Shown: positions 1 through 8,448 of the stretch, piece by piece | Numbering within the stretch: position 1 is the first letter of the stretch | Layout: each line of letters begins with the position of its first letter | NCBI GenBank assembly: GCA_046846435.1 | Contig: CP128407.1 | Span: 310,001 to 374,000, forward strand | From: Nanosynbacter sp963524495 | Lineage (GTDB): Bacteria; Patescibacteriota; Saccharimonadia; Saccharimonadales; Saccharimonadaceae | Direction: 5' to 3' | Length of the DNA stretch: 64,000 nucleotides | The notes under the pieces: model-generated | The model's input: the letters and a program-made list of their open reading frames with translations, nothing else | The model's database searches: none | Told to the model about the DNA's origin: nothing | Program-made: the position numbers and the translations under genes

Positions 1-369
1 TTTGGTGGGTTGCTGCTGGCGGCGAAATAGCGCCCTGATGCGCTTTTCCAACAGCACCAGCGAAAACGGCTTACTCATATAATCATCCGCCAGCTCGTCA
101 AAACTCGCAACTTGCGTTGGCTCATCATGTAGCGCCGTCAGCATTAGCACCGGTACGTCGCTGGTCTGGCGAATACGCCGCAGCACTTCGATACCACTCA
201 TCTTTGGTAGCATGATATCGAGGATGATGACATCTGCTTTGGTATACTTCTCCAGAGCCTCTTCGCCGCTGGTTGCTGTCAGCACCATAAAACCCTGCTG
301 GCGGAGGAATTGCTCAGTGCCAGTGCGTAAGGTAGGCTCGTCTTCAACAATAAGAACTGTTGATGTCAT
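1..369 (-). CDS. OmpR-type response regulator, receiver part (truncated by window edge)
   Basis: The reading frame starts at the ATG complementary to 367-369 and runs off the left edge. The visible ~123 residues are a receiver domain: VLIVEDEP near the N-terminus holds the acidic pocket, DVIILDIMLP holds the phospho-acceptor Asp, then the MLTA switch residue and the SKPF lysine. The end (EKRIRALFRR) enters the linker that normally leads to a winged-helix DNA-binding domain, so an OmpR/PhoB-family transcription regulator is likely. A TATACT -10 box lies exactly 6 nt before the ATG and there is no Shine-Dalgarno, which suggests a leaderless mRNA. The cognate kinase is not visible; it may lie outside the window. 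Confidence 0.9.
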   Translation of the reverse strand, partial: MTSTVLIVEDEPTLRTGTEQFLRQQGFMVLTATSGEEALEKYTKADVIILDIMLPKMSGIEVLRRIRQTSDVPVLMLTALHDEPTQVASFDELADDYMSKPFSLVLLEKRIRALFRRQQQPTK

Positions 370-387
370 ATAAGTAGTATACCGAAA

Positions 388-414
388 ATGCCGCCCGTGG
401 TAAACGAGCGGCAT
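388..414 (-). terminator. Hairpin terminator after the Gre-like gene
   Basis: ATGCCGC and GCGGCAT pair around a 13-nt loop, followed on the minus strand by TTTTC. It lies between the stop of the Gre-like gene and the promoter of the response regulator, so it probably ends the former transcript. Confidence 0.6.
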
Positions 415-455
415 GGGGCGCGTGGTCAGCGTCAAATTGGGACGCTTGGGGCGCG

Positions 456-917
456 TTAGTGGACGCCGACCACTTGCAGGCGCCGGGTGGTGCGACCGAG
501 ACCGAGAGAGATGGTTTCGGTGGCGTGGCGGTTGAGGAGGCTTTGTCCGAGGGGGCTATCGACCGAGATGCGGCCGTCAGACGGATCAGCCTCGAGGCTG
601 TCAACGAGGGTGTAGCGAAAGAGTTGACCCTGCTGATCAATGAGATCAACCACCGAACCAATGGCGATGCGTAGCCGATCGCGCTTACGCGGCAGTGGTT
701 TGGCGGTCTTGAGCGCAGTGCGTTTCTCGGCGAGCTTGCCATGGACGTTTTCGAGATTCATGATAATGTCGCTGCGGCGGAGTTTGTCATCGCGAGACTT
801 AGCGCGGCCGATGTCGCGTAGTTCAGCCGAGAGTGCTTTTTCGCGGATTTCGAGTTCGTTGATTTGCTTGTGTAATTCTTTGAAGCCTTTTTTACTGAGA
901 TATGTTGTCGTATTCAT
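456..917 (-). CDS. GreA/GreB-like transcription elongation factor
   Basis: This is a 153-residue protein. Residues 1-75 form the N-terminal coiled coil (YLSKKGFKELHKQINELEIREKALSAEL...), as in Gre cleavage factors that enter the RNA polymerase secondary channel. Residues ~85-150 match the C-terminal FKBP-like domain (IGSVVDLID, ...DPSDGRISVDSPLGQSLL). The conserved ISxxSPLGxAL motif of GreA is recognisable as ISVDSPLGQSLL. It would rescue backtracked polymerase. Length agrees with the family (~155-160). A purine-rich AAGGGTAAGG precedes the ATG. It is a stand-alone gene with its own hairpin terminator. The assignment to GreA or GreB is not resolved. Confidence 0.85.
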   Translation of the reverse strand: MNTTTYLSKKGFKELHKQINELEIREKALSAELRDIGRAKSRDDKLRRSDIIMNLENVHGKLAEKRTALKTAKPLPRKRDRLRIAIGSVVDLIDQQGQLFRYTLVDSLEADPSDGRISVDSPLGQSLLNRHATETISLGLGRTTRRLQVVGVH

Positions 918-1030
918 CCTTACCCTTTCTGGTGAGGCTCATCTCACCGTAACTTATTACACCATGGCATTCTGAAAATTAGCTGAAAAATTGTAAAAAT
1001 GTCAAAAAAAGTCACGCCACCAGGGGTGAA

Positions 1031-1990
1031 TTACAGGGTTTTTGGTAGTGAAATCGTGAACGTTGTCGTGCCTTTGCGGCTGGCGGCGGTGAGTTGGCCA
1101 CCGAGGGCGCCGGCCAGTTGCTTGGCGAGGCTGAGGCCAAGGCCGTAGCCGCCAGTTCGCTGATCGCCAGAGAAAAATCGCTCAAAAATATGCGGCAAGT
1201 CGCGCGCCGCGATTTGACCATCGTTCGTCAGACAGACGGTGATGCGGTGATGGGTAGCCTTGATGTCAACCTGGACGCGAGACTTGCGCGGGCTGTGACG
1301 CAGGGCGTTGTCGAGGATGATGGCGATGAGTTCGCGGACGATGAGGCGGTGACTGGTCAGGGTGATGGCCTCGTCGGTGATCAGTACGGTGCGCGCATTG
1401 GCCTTGCGTTCAGTGATCAGCTTTTTGGTGAGGTCGGTGATGTCAAAGGTCTCGGTGGTGGTTTCTAACTGTCGATTGGCAGACGACAATTTGAGCAGCG
1501 TCTCAGTCAGCTGGGTCAGGCGGTCGGTCTCTTCGAGCGTACTTTGGAGTGTCTGGCGAAGCGATGCTTTGCTGGCGCGCTGGTCGGACAATGCCAGCTC
1601 GGCCTCAGCTTTGATGACGGCCAGTGGCGTGCGCAGCTGATGACTGGCGTTGGCGGTAAAGCGCGACTGAGCGTCATGTGCTGCCTCGATCGGCTCGAGC
1701 GTCCGTCGGGCCAGTATATAGGCACACACACCGCCGCCGAGCAGTACGATGAGGTTAAGATAGCCAAGGCTGATCAACAGGTTGGTGGTTGAAATTGATG
1801 GATGGTCGCGGATGATGGTGGTTTCGGTGTTGTTATCAGTTTTATGATGCTTACTCCAGTTATTCAGCTGGACGTCGAGCTCGGAGCTGGCAACTTGAAA
1901 GATGATGCCGCTAAATAGCAAGCTGACGGTCATCAGAATGAGCAAGTACCAGCCAGCTAGTTTGAGCGTTGCTGAGAAAAATAATTTCAC
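1031..1990 (-). CDS. Sensor histidine kinase
   Basis: This 319-residue membrane kinase has two N-terminal transmembrane helices (about residues 10-32 and 70-92) enclosing a short ~38-residue external loop, then a HisKA domain (ANASHQLRTPLAVIKAEAEL, phospho-His near residue 118) and a HATPase domain (IILDNALRHSPRKS N-box; GGYGLGLSLAKQLAG G2 box). The G1 box is weak (NDGQIAARDL). It has no HAMP or PAS domain. Its start overlaps the stop of the upstream response regulator by 4 nt, so the two are translated as a pair and should be cognate. The sensed signal is unknown; the very small loop suggests a membrane-borne or protein signal. Confidence 0.9.
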   Translation of the reverse strand: MKLFFSATLKLAGWYLLILMTVSLLFSGIIFQVASSELDVQLNNWSKHHKTDNNTETTIIRDHPSISTTNLLISLGYLNLIVLLGGGVCAYILARRTLEPIEAAHDAQSRFTANASHQLRTPLAVIKAEAELALSDQRASKASLRQTLQSTLEETDRLTQLTETLLKLSSANRQLETTTETFDITDLTKKLITERKANARTVLITDEAITLTSHRLIVRELIAIILDNALRHSPRKSRVQVDIKATHHRITVCLTNDGQIAARDLPHIFERFFSGDQRTGGYGLGLSLAKQLAGALGGQLTAASRKGTTTFTISLPKTL

Positions 1991-2661
1991 TCGCCAGCCT
2001 CCAATTTATACCCAAAACCGCGCACGGTGTGAATCAGCGGGCGGCGAAATGGCTTGTCGATTTTCTTGCGCAGCTGCTTGATGTAGGCCTCAACGTTGTT
2101 GGGCAAAATGTCAGCATCAAAATCCCACACATGGGCGATCAATGTGTCTTTGCTAAGCGTCTGGCCGGGGTGGCGCGCCAGATATTCGAGGAGCGCGTAC
2201 TCCTTGCTGGTCAGGTCGATCGAGGTGCCGGCGCGAGTGACGGATTGCGTTGTCTGGTCGATCACGAGATCAGCGATCTGGAGCGTGTCCGGTTGCTGAA
2301 TTGGCGGGCGGCGAAGGAGCGCTCGCACACGGGCGGTGAGTTCGGCGATGGCAAATGGCTTGACGAGATAATCATCAGCGCCGCTGTCCAGGCCGAACGT
2401 CTTGTCCTCGGTCGTCCCCAGTGCTGTCAGCAGCAAAATCGGCATATCCTTGCCCTGTCCGCGCAGATTCTGCACGATGTCCGTGCCGCTCCGTCCCGGT
2501 AGCATCCGATCAACGACCAATAGATCGTACGGCTCGCTCATCGCCATATTTAAGCCCTCATCGCCGTCATGTGTCACGTCCACAGCATGATGCTCACGCC
2601 GCAGCGCCTCGGCAATGATCCGGGCAATCTTTCGTTCGTCTTCGATGATGAGGAGGCGCAT
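1987..2661 (-). CDS. OmpR/PhoB-family response regulator
   Basis: This is a 224-residue regulator. The receiver domain (LIIEDERKIARI, VVDRMLPGRSG with the phospho-acceptor Asp near residue 51, LLTALG, VKPF) is followed by a winged-helix domain (LTSKEYALLEYLARHPGQTLSKDTLIAHVWD, recognition region NNVEAYIKQLRKKID, RGFGYKL). It binds DNA as a dimer when phosphorylated by the downstream kinase. TATAAT is followed by 6 nt and the ATG, with no Shine-Dalgarno, so the transcript is probably leaderless. The start is divergent from the ABC exporter operon at 2715, which makes that operon a plausible target. Confidence 0.92.
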   Translation of the reverse strand: MRLLIIEDERKIARIIAEALRREHHAVDVTHDGDEGLNMAMSEPYDLLVVDRMLPGRSGTDIVQNLRGQGKDMPILLLTALGTTEDKTFGLDSGADDYLVKPFAIAELTARVRALLRRPPIQQPDTLQIADLVIDQTTQSVTRAGTSIDLTSKEYALLEYLARHPGQTLSKDTLIAHVWDFDADILPNNVEAYIKQLRKKIDKPFRRPLIHTVRGFGYKLEAGE

Positions 2662-2667
2662 GAGTAT

Positions 2668-2693
2668 ATTATATCAAGGTATGGTAGTATAAT
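2668..2693. promoter_or_regulatory. Divergent -10 boxes between response regulator and ABC exporter
   Basis: The minus-strand TATAAT (2668-2673) sits 6 nt from the regulator ATG, and a plus-strand TATAAT (2688-2693) serves the ABC operon. The two promoters are less than 20 bp apart, so a bound regulator could affect both. Confidence 0.6.
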
Positions 2694-2714
2694 AAGCAGA
2701 AAGAAGGGAGACAT

Positions 2715-3476
2715 ATGGGACGAGACACAGTAAAACAGCGGCCGATTGTCGAGATTCGTCATTTTCAGATGGCGTTTGGTGACAAGATGGTCATCCAAGA
2801 CCTCAGTTTTGAGGTGCGGCGCGGTGAGGTGTTTGGGTTTTTGGGCAGCAACGGCTCGGGAAAGACGACGACACTCAGGGCGCTACTGGGGCTATACGAG
2901 CCGACGGCCGGCGAGCTACTGGTTGATGGCAAGCCGTATACGGTTGAGGATAGCGTCAAGCTAGGCTATCTCCCAGAGGAACGCGGCCTGTATAAAAAGG
3001 AAACAGTCATCGACACCATGATTTATTTTGGTCGATTGAAGGGACTCGGCAAAGAAGAAGCGCGCACGTTCTCCATGAATTATTTGGAGCGAGTTGATTT
3101 GGGCGATAAGGCAAAGACCCGGCTGGATAAATTGTCAGGTGGTCAGCAGCAAAAAATTCAGCTGGGCGTGACTATCATGGGTGACCCAGAACTACTCATT
3201 TTGGACGAGCCGACTAAGGGTTTTGACCCAGTCAATCGCCGACTGCTAATGAACATCATTGAAGAGCGGCGCAAGGCTGGCGCAACGGTGATATTTGTCA
3301 CCCACCAGATGGAAGAGGTCGAACGGCTATGTGATCGGCTGATTCTATTAAAAGACGGTCGAGCGGCGGCGTACGGTACACTAGCAGAAGTGAAAAAGCA
3401 GTTCGGCGGTGCGTCAATGGATGATATTTTCGTCAAGGTTTATGGCGGCGAGAAGCAGGAGGTACGTCATGAGTAA
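2715..3476 (+). CDS. ABC transporter ATP-binding protein (NatA/DrrA type)
   Basis: This 253-residue nucleotide-binding domain has Walker A GSNGSGKTT (~residue 45), Q-loop region LPEERGLYKKETV, signature LSGGQQQK, Walker B LLILDEP and switch His in VTHQMEEVERLC. The GYLPEERGLYK sequence is typical of exporters of the NatA/DrrA group. It pairs with the permease that starts inside its last codons (8-nt overlap, 3469-3476), forming one transporter. A clear ribosome binding site (AAGGGAG) precedes the ATG, unlike most genes here. The substrate is unknown; Na+, lipid, drug or peptide export are all possible for this group. Confidence 0.92.
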   Translation: MGRDTVKQRPIVEIRHFQMAFGDKMVIQDLSFEVRRGEVFGFLGSNGSGKTTTLRALLGLYEPTAGELLVDGKPYTVEDSVKLGYLPEERGLYKKETVIDTMIYFGRLKGLGKEEARTFSMNYLERVDLGDKAKTRLDKLSGGQQQKIQLGVTIMGDPELLILDEPTKGFDPVNRRLLMNIIEERRKAGATVIFVTHQMEEVERLCDRLILLKDGRAAAYGTLAEVKKQFGGASMDDIFVKVYGGEKQEVRHE

Positions 3477-4701
3477 GATGCATAATTTGGGGATGGTGTT
3501 TAAGTTTGAGGTGCTGCGTACCTTGAAGAAGCCAACCTTTTGGCTGATAGCGCTAGGTTTTCCGGTCATGATTGGGCTGATTTTCGGTATTGTTATTTGG
3601 TCAAATCAGGCGACCAAAGAGGCGGCCGATAAGCTTCAAGAACAAAAATTTAGCATTACTATGACAGATCATTCAAAGCTAATCAAGCCGGAAGTCGCGG
3701 CGGTGATGAAAGTCCAATCAGTTGACTCCGAAGCTGAAGGTATCGAAAAAGTCAAACGCCGTCAGACGGATGCTTACTTCTATATACCGAAGAATCTTGA
3801 GAAGGACACGATCAGGATATATGGCCAAGATACGGGGGTTTTTGAGAACAATAAGTATGAGGCGGTTGTCCGCACACTACTGAATCAGTCGGTTGATAGT
3901 AGGGTCACCGGATCGGAAGCGGCAGTGATCAAGCAGAAAATTAATTCGTCACTCAAGACCTATAAAGACGGTAAAGAAAGTGGCGGTGTGAACGAGATGA
4001 TCGTGCCAGGGTTCTTCCTGGTGCTGTTTTATATGCTCGTTGCCTTCTTTAGTAATCAGATGCTGACGAGTACTGTCGAGGAGAAAGAAAACCGCACTGT
4101 GGAGATGTTGCTGACAACGGTGCAGGCCAGAACGTTGATTATCGGCAAGATTTGGGCGTTGATCGCTCTATCGCTGATTCAGGGGATGGTTATCGTTGTG
4201 CCGGTGTTGATTGGCTATTTTGGATTTGGTTCGCAGCTGCACCTGTCTAACTTTGATCTATCGCAAATTGTGTTTGATCCGACAAGGATCGCTGTTGCTG
4301 TTGCGCTGTTTGGCGCGAGCTTTACCATGCTGACCGGTTTGTTGGTGGCTATGGGGGCAATGATGCCGACCGCCAAGGAGGCGAGTTCGTGGGTTGGCCT
4401 GGTGATGATACTGCTGTTTGGGCCGCTGTATGCCGCGTCAGTATTCGTTTCATACCCAGAGTCAACCTTCTCAATGGTTATGTCGTACTTCCCGCTTACG
4501 GCACCAATTCCGTTGATGATTAGGAATACGGTCGGCAATTTGTCGCTCATTGAGGCCTTGATCGGCGTAGCGGTCTTGGTGGTGTCTGCGGTACTGATCA
4601 TGATGCTGGCGGTGCGGATTTTCCGCTACGGCGCGATGTCCTATGACAGCAAGTTATCTCTGTCGGCGTTGCGGATGAAGCGAAAAGCTGATAAAGTTTA
4701 G
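3469..4701 (+). CDS. ABC-2 type permease (NatB-like)
   Basis: The start at 3469 is chosen because AGGAGG lies 6-7 nt upstream and the ATG overlaps the stop of the ATPase gene. The 410-residue protein has a first transmembrane helix (FWLIALGFPVMIGLIFGIVIW), a large extracytoplasmic domain of about 140 residues, and five further helices from about residue 180, as in NatB/YhaP-type ABC-2 permeases. The motif EEKENRTVEMLLTT after the second helix is the conserved coupling region of this family. It forms the membrane channel with the preceding ATPase. Confidence 0.9.
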   Translation: MSKMHNLGMVFKFEVLRTLKKPTFWLIALGFPVMIGLIFGIVIWSNQATKEAADKLQEQKFSITMTDHSKLIKPEVAAVMKVQSVDSEAEGIEKVKRRQTDAYFYIPKNLEKDTIRIYGQDTGVFENNKYEAVVRTLLNQSVDSRVTGSEAAVIKQKINSSLKTYKDGKESGGVNEMIVPGFFLVLFYMLVAFFSNQMLTSTVEEKENRTVEMLLTTVQARTLIIGKIWALIALSLIQGMVIVVPVLIGYFGFGSQLHLSNFDLSQIVFDPTRIAVAVALFGASFTMLTGLLVAMGAMMPTAKEASSWVGLVMILLFGPLYAASVFVSYPESTFSMVMSYFPLTAPIPLMIRNTVGNLSLIEALIGVAVLVVSAVLIMMLAVRIFRYGAMSYDSKLSLSALRMKRKADKV

Positions 4702-4704
4702 ATT

Positions 4705-5844
4705 ATGAAAGTACGCATTGAAATAGACACCAAAACATTTGTGCGGTTTTGGCTGGTGGTGATTGGCTTTGGGCTGGCGGGGCTGATGATTTATTCGGCG
4801 CGGGATGCGCTGATGGTGCTCGGGACGGCGTTGTTTCTGGCGCTGGCACTGAACGCGCCGGTGCGTAAGTTGGCGTCGTGGCTGCCCGGCAAGAGTCGGC
4901 TGGGTGGAACGGCGCTGGCGTTTATGCTGCTGATTATCATCTTGACTAGTGTGATTTGGTTTGTGGTGCCGCCATTGGTGCAACAATCGGCTAAGTTTGC
5001 CGAGACGCTGCCGGGGCTGGTCAACGGCGTTAACGAGCAGTGGCACGGGCTGAAGGGTTTCGTTGAGCAGAATGGCTTGCAGCCGCAGATTGATTCACTG
5101 ATGAATAATATTCGTGAGCAGGCGTCTAGCTGGGCGGCGAGTTTTGGTGCGAATATTCTCGGTAGCATCAGTTCGCTGGCATCATTTTTGGCATCGGCCT
5201 TTTTGGTGCTGGTGCTGACATTCTTGATGCTGCTCGAAGGTCAGGAATGGATGGAGCGGCTATGGCGGCTGTATCGAGATGAGCGGCGGCGTGACCATCA
5301 CAAAGTGCTGGTTGGCAAGATTTATAACGTGGTGACTGGCTACATTGTTGGGCAGCTGACGGTGTCAGGAATCGGTTCGCTGTGTGCCGGGGCGTTTGTG
5401 TTTGGCATGAGCTGGTTTATTCCGGAGATCGCAGCCAACTTGGCGATGCCGACGATTCTGCTGGTGTTCCTACTCAGCCTGATCCCGATGTTTGGGGCAA
5501 CGATCGCCGGTGTGGTGGTGGGCCTAATGCTGATGCTCAATAGTGTGTCGGCGGGCGTCATCTATCTCATCTATTTCGTGATCTACCAGCAGATTGAGAA
5601 TAATTTTATCGCGCCAGTCATTCAGGGTAAGAAAGTCGAGCTATCGGCGCTGGCGATCTTGGTGGCGGTGACGGTCGGGCTGTATGTTGGTGGCTTGGTC
5701 GGTGGTGTGGTGGCCATTCCGATCGCTGGATCGCTCAAGGTGCTGATGGACGATTATCTGGCGCATAATCGCGAGCCGCAGGCGCCGCCTCGCCGCTCGC
5801 CGCTAAAAAAGGCGCTCAAAAAAGCCGCCAAGGAAGCCAGCTAA
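4705..5844 (+). CDS. AI-2E family transporter (TqsA/YdiK-like permease)
   Basis: This 379-residue membrane protein has about eight helices. The late region (MPTILLVFLLSLIPMFGATIAGVVVGLM, then YQQIENNFIAPVIQGKKVELSALAILVAV) carries the family hallmark P-x-x-G and the QxEnxxxxPxxxGkxxxL motif. It starts 3 nt after the ABC permease and is probably co-transcribed. The C-terminus is a basic tail rich in Lys and Arg. Members transport small signals, ions or drugs; the substrate cannot be read from the sequence. Confidence 0.88.
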   Translation: MKVRIEIDTKTFVRFWLVVIGFGLAGLMIYSARDALMVLGTALFLALALNAPVRKLASWLPGKSRLGGTALAFMLLIIILTSVIWFVVPPLVQQSAKFAETLPGLVNGVNEQWHGLKGFVEQNGLQPQIDSLMNNIREQASSWAASFGANILGSISSLASFLASAFLVLVLTFLMLLEGQEWMERLWRLYRDERRRDHHKVLVGKIYNVVTGYIVGQLTVSGIGSLCAGAFVFGMSWFIPEIAANLAMPTILLVFLLSLIPMFGATIAGVVVGLMLMLNSVSAGVIYLIYFVIYQQIENNFIAPVIQGKKVELSALAILVAVTVGLYVGGLVGGVVAIPIAGSLKVLMDDYLAHNREPQAPPRRSPLKKALKKAAKEAS

Positions 5845-5849
5845 GGTAA

Positions 5850-5870
5850 GTACCGAGAGATTATCGGTAC
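5850..5870. terminator. Hairpin between converging genes
   Basis: GTACCGA and TCGGTAC pair around a 7-nt loop that contains the cysS stop codon. It lies between the converging AI-2E and cysS genes. There is no strong T-run, so its activity is uncertain. Confidence 0.4.
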
Positions 5871-7291
5871 GACCAAACTTGACCAGATGGGGTGTCGCGT
5901 AGGGCGATGCCCTTTTCGTCGAGTTGAGCGCGAATGTCGTCGGCGGCCTGCCAGTTTTTGGCGCGGCGAGCTTGCTGACGCTCGAGGATAAGCCGCTTGG
6001 CTTCATCATCAACGTCTGGCGTGGCGTCCATCAGCCCTAGGCCCAGCACCTCGTCGACCGCCCCGAGTAGCTGCAGCAAGCCGCCGCGATGGATTTTCTC
6101 CAACGGCGCGTGATCCAGCCGTGAGAACGCCTCGTCAATCAGCGCCAACGCCCCTGGCGTATCCAAATTATCATTCAACTTTTCGACCAGCGCCTGCCGC
6201 GCCGCCAATAGCGACACTGTGCCTTCCTGCTCATCTTTCTCATCGTCATCATCCAGCGTGTCGTGCGTCTGGTGTCGCAGCGCCGCATAGCCGCGCCAAT
6301 GGTCCAGCCGCGCCTGGGCCGCCTCCAGAATCTCCCAGGTGAAATTGCCCTCGGTCTGGTAGTGCTTGCTGAGAATCGCCAGCTTAAAAGCCATCGGGCT
6401 AAAGCCGCGGGCAGTGATGTCAGTGAGAGTGATGATGTTACCCAGGGACTTGCTCATTTTACGGCCATCAACTTTGATGTGGTTATTGTGCAGCCAAATT
6501 TGAGAAAACTGTTGCCCGGTCAGGCTCTCGCTCTGAGCAATCTCATTGGTGTGGTGCACCGGAATGTGGTCAATGCCGCCGGTGTGAATGTCGATTGTAT
6601 CACCTAGCGTTTCCCGGGCAATCGTCGAACATTCCAAGTGCCAGCCCGGAAAACCGACGCCCCATGGACTGTCCCATTCCATGTCACGCTTGGTGCTTAT
6701 TGGTGAAAATTTCCAGACGGCGAAGTCGGTGATATTGCGCTTACCTGCCACGCTGACTCGCGCGCCCGCTTCTAGGCCCGCCACGTCCAGCCGCGCTAAT
6801 TTGCCATAATCTGCTAGCCGCGACGTATCAAAATACATGCCGTCGCCGTCAATTTTGTATAAAAATCCCTTCTCGTCTAGCCCGCGCGCAAAGTCGATTT
6901 GCTGCTGGATATAATCTGTCGCCCGCACCAAATGGTCGGGCCGCACTAGCTTCAATACCTCGTAGGCTTCGTGCTCGGCGATGGCGATGTACTGCTTGGC
7001 CACGTCCCAAGCGGTTTTCCCTTCGCGGCGCGCCCCCTTCTCCATCTTATCCTCGCCATTATCATCATCGCTGGTCAAATGTCCAACGTCGGTGATATTC
7101 TGCGTTCGAATCACTGAGATGTCCTGCCAGCGCAGCAACCGCACCAACACATCCCAGTAGATATAGCCGACCCAATTGCCAATGTGCGGCTGCGAATACA
7201 CCGTCAGCCCGCAGGTGTACATGCGAACCGTCTGTCCGTCGAGCGGCTGGAGTTTGTCTTTACGGCGAGTGAGGGTGTTATGGAGCTGCAT
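5861..7291 (-). CDS. cysS: Cysteinyl-tRNA synthetase
   Basis: This class I synthetase charges tRNA-Cys. The start at 7291 (MQLHNTLTRRK) matches the family N-terminus and is preceded by TACAAT plus exactly 6 nt, a leaderless arrangement. CGLTVYSQPHIGN contains the Zn-binding Cys and the HIGH motif (PHIGN), WHLECS is the second Zn site, and KMSKSLGN is the KMSKS loop. The DALR-type C-terminal helices end with AKNWQAADDIRAQLDEKGI. Length (476 aa) is normal. An acidic run (DTLDDDDEKDEQEG, ~residues 365-378) sits in the linker before the C-terminal domain. Confidence 0.97.
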   Translation of the reverse strand: MQLHNTLTRRKDKLQPLDGQTVRMYTCGLTVYSQPHIGNWVGYIYWDVLVRLLRWQDISVIRTQNITDVGHLTSDDDNGEDKMEKGARREGKTAWDVAKQYIAIAEHEAYEVLKLVRPDHLVRATDYIQQQIDFARGLDEKGFLYKIDGDGMYFDTSRLADYGKLARLDVAGLEAGARVSVAGKRNITDFAVWKFSPISTKRDMEWDSPWGVGFPGWHLECSTIARETLGDTIDIHTGGIDHIPVHHTNEIAQSESLTGQQFSQIWLHNNHIKVDGRKMSKSLGNIITLTDITARGFSPMAFKLAILSKHYQTEGNFTWEILEAAQARLDHWRGYAALRHQTHDTLDDDDEKDEQEGTVSLLAARQALVEKLNDNLDTPGALALIDEAFSRLDHAPLEKIHRGGLLQLLGAVDEVLGLGLMDATPDVDDEAKRLILERQQARRAKNWQAADDIRAQLDEKGIALRDTPSGQVWSYR

Positions 7292-7347
7292 AGAAATATT
7301 GTAGCGCAAAACGGGTGGGTTGGCGAGTTACTTCGTCGCTTGGGCGA

Positions 7348-8049
7348 CTAGGGCCACTCTACATCAGCGAGAACTGGAATATGGTCAGACGGCACCTGGC
7401 GGTTTGGCTTGGCTGGAGGATATAGTGTCGGTATCAGGCGCCCGGCGACCCCCCTGAGAGCGATCGTATCAATTGAAACAACCTCGCCGCTAACCCAGGC
7501 AGTCGGCATTTTCCCAACTAGGTCGCCAAAACCTACCTCCGTAAGGCGCCGTCGGACTGGCCCGCCCGGTTGATCATTGCAATCAGCCAGGATGATCGCG
7601 GGCTGTTCACCGAGATGCTCGAGAAGCTCGCGCGCCTGTCCGAGGCCTTTGTGCTGCGGGTCATCAGCCGGCGACCACTTAAGGTGAGTATTAACGACGG
7701 CGATACCGCCAAGTTGTATAATTTGCGCGATATGACCAGACTTATCACCAAACGCAAGCATCTCAGATGAATCGACAGTAATATCGGGGTGTACCAAGGT
7801 TAGGCAGCCATCCGGCTTGTTATTGTCCTTTTGTCGCCAAAAGGTTTGCCATGCTCCATCCCGATTGATTGACTTGGCAAGTACATCATCAACCTCTTGG
7901 AGTGCAAGGACATCGATGCCGAGAGAGTTGATAAGTATCTTTAGCAGTTCAATTCGACTGCCAGGTGCCTGAAATTCAGAGTCGGGCGGCAGTGAATCTC
8001 CGTAGTGAATATATTTATCCGCTAGAACGTTGAAGGTGCCGACGCGCAT
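7348..8049 (-). CDS. Endonuclease/exonuclease/phosphatase family protein
   Basis: This 233-residue protein has the EEP fold motifs: GTFNVLADKY (Asn), DVLALQEVDD (catalytic Glu), VNTHLKWSP (His), LADCNDQPGG (Asp/Asn) and PSDHIPVLADVEW (Asp-His). It is a Mg-dependent phosphodiesterase, of the group that includes endonucleases and CCR4-like nucleases; the substrate is unknown. The start is 7 nt behind the stop of the small coiled-coil gene at 8057 and has a Shine-Dalgarno-like GGATAGGGAG, so the two form an operon. Confidence 0.88.
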   Translation of the reverse strand: MRVGTFNVLADKYIHYGDSLPPDSEFQAPGSRIELLKILINSLGIDVLALQEVDDVLAKSINRDGAWQTFWRQKDNNKPDGCLTLVHPDITVDSSEMLAFGDKSGHIAQIIQLGGIAVVNTHLKWSPADDPQHKGLGQARELLEHLGEQPAIILADCNDQPGGPVRRRLTEVGFGDLVGKMPTAWVSGEVVSIDTIALRGVAGRLIPTLYPPAKPNRQVPSDHIPVLADVEWP

Positions 8050-8056
8050 AGACTCC

Positions 8057-8302
8057 CTATCCTTTCATTGTATACGCTACACCGATTTCCAGTGTGGCGC
8101 GTTCAATCCAATCGTCATGACGATCAACTTGTTTCGAAAGTGCCAGATGCTCGGTTTGGTTGGTGTCGAACATGCCGGCTTGACGGTTGAGGGTGGTGTA
8201 GATGTTATCAATTTTTCGGTTAAGTTCGGCAAAGTTTGTCTTGTTCTCCTCGCGAAGCTTGCTGAAGAGGTGGCATAATTGTTGCATGGTTGGGTCACCC
8301 AT
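8057..8302 (-). CDS. Small coiled-coil protein of unknown function
   Basis: This is an 81-residue protein (MGDPTMQQLCHLFSKLREEN...). The start at 8302 is chosen because TATACT lies 6 nt upstream, giving a leaderless mRNA; an upstream ATG in the same frame lies inside the terminator of cassette A and is unlikely. Residues ~10-75 look like one amphipathic helix (FSKLREENKTNFAELNRKIDNIYTTLNRQ), similar in style to small homo-oligomeric coiled coils. It is co-transcribed with the EEP nuclease. The family is not recognised. Confidence 0.6.
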   Translation of the reverse strand: MGDPTMQQLCHLFSKLREENKTNFAELNRKIDNIYTTLNRQAGMFDTNQTEHLALSKQVDRHDDWIERATLEIGVAYTMKG

Positions 8303-8324
8303 ATATCCAGTATAATACATTAAT

Positions 8325-8438
8325 GAAAATAGCCCACCGAACGAGCTCAAACCAGAACTGGATATGTCTCAACCCAGGAAATGCAAGTAATGCATCTCAA
8401 CCAGTTTGAGCCCAGTCGGCGAGCTATTTTCGGTGGGC
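8325..8438 (-). ncRNA. Cassette A: structured 3' RNA and terminator
   Basis: This 114-nt block lies directly after the stop of the cassette A small ORF. It is 113/114 identical to 58650-58763 and is clearly related to 11024-11136. Outer stem GCCCACCGA/TCGGTGGGC is followed on the minus strand by TATTTTC, as in an intrinsic terminator. Inside are three further stems (ACTGG/CCAGT, ATGCA/TGCAT, TCAA/TTGA). The loops, not the stems, are conserved between copies, which points to a folded RNA. It is probably the 3' UTR of the small membrane-protein mRNA, or a small RNA processed from it. Confidence 0.75.
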
Positions 8439-8448
8439 TGTTAGCCCT

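Noticed and set aside
6235..6262. Acidic run in cysS as another palindromic insert
   Set aside because: The Asp/Glu-coding segment is low-complexity, but its DNA has no complementary arms.
8303..8350. Longer start for the small coiled-coil gene (MSSFGGLFS...)
   Set aside because: These codons lie in the terminator of cassette A; the same residues occur behind cassette C, where no gene follows. The ATG at 8302 has a -10 box 6 nt upstream.
8325..8438. Integron attC-like recombination site
   Set aside because: Although palindromic and beside small cassettes, the GTTRRRY/RYYYAAC core sites are not present and no integrase gene is in the window.
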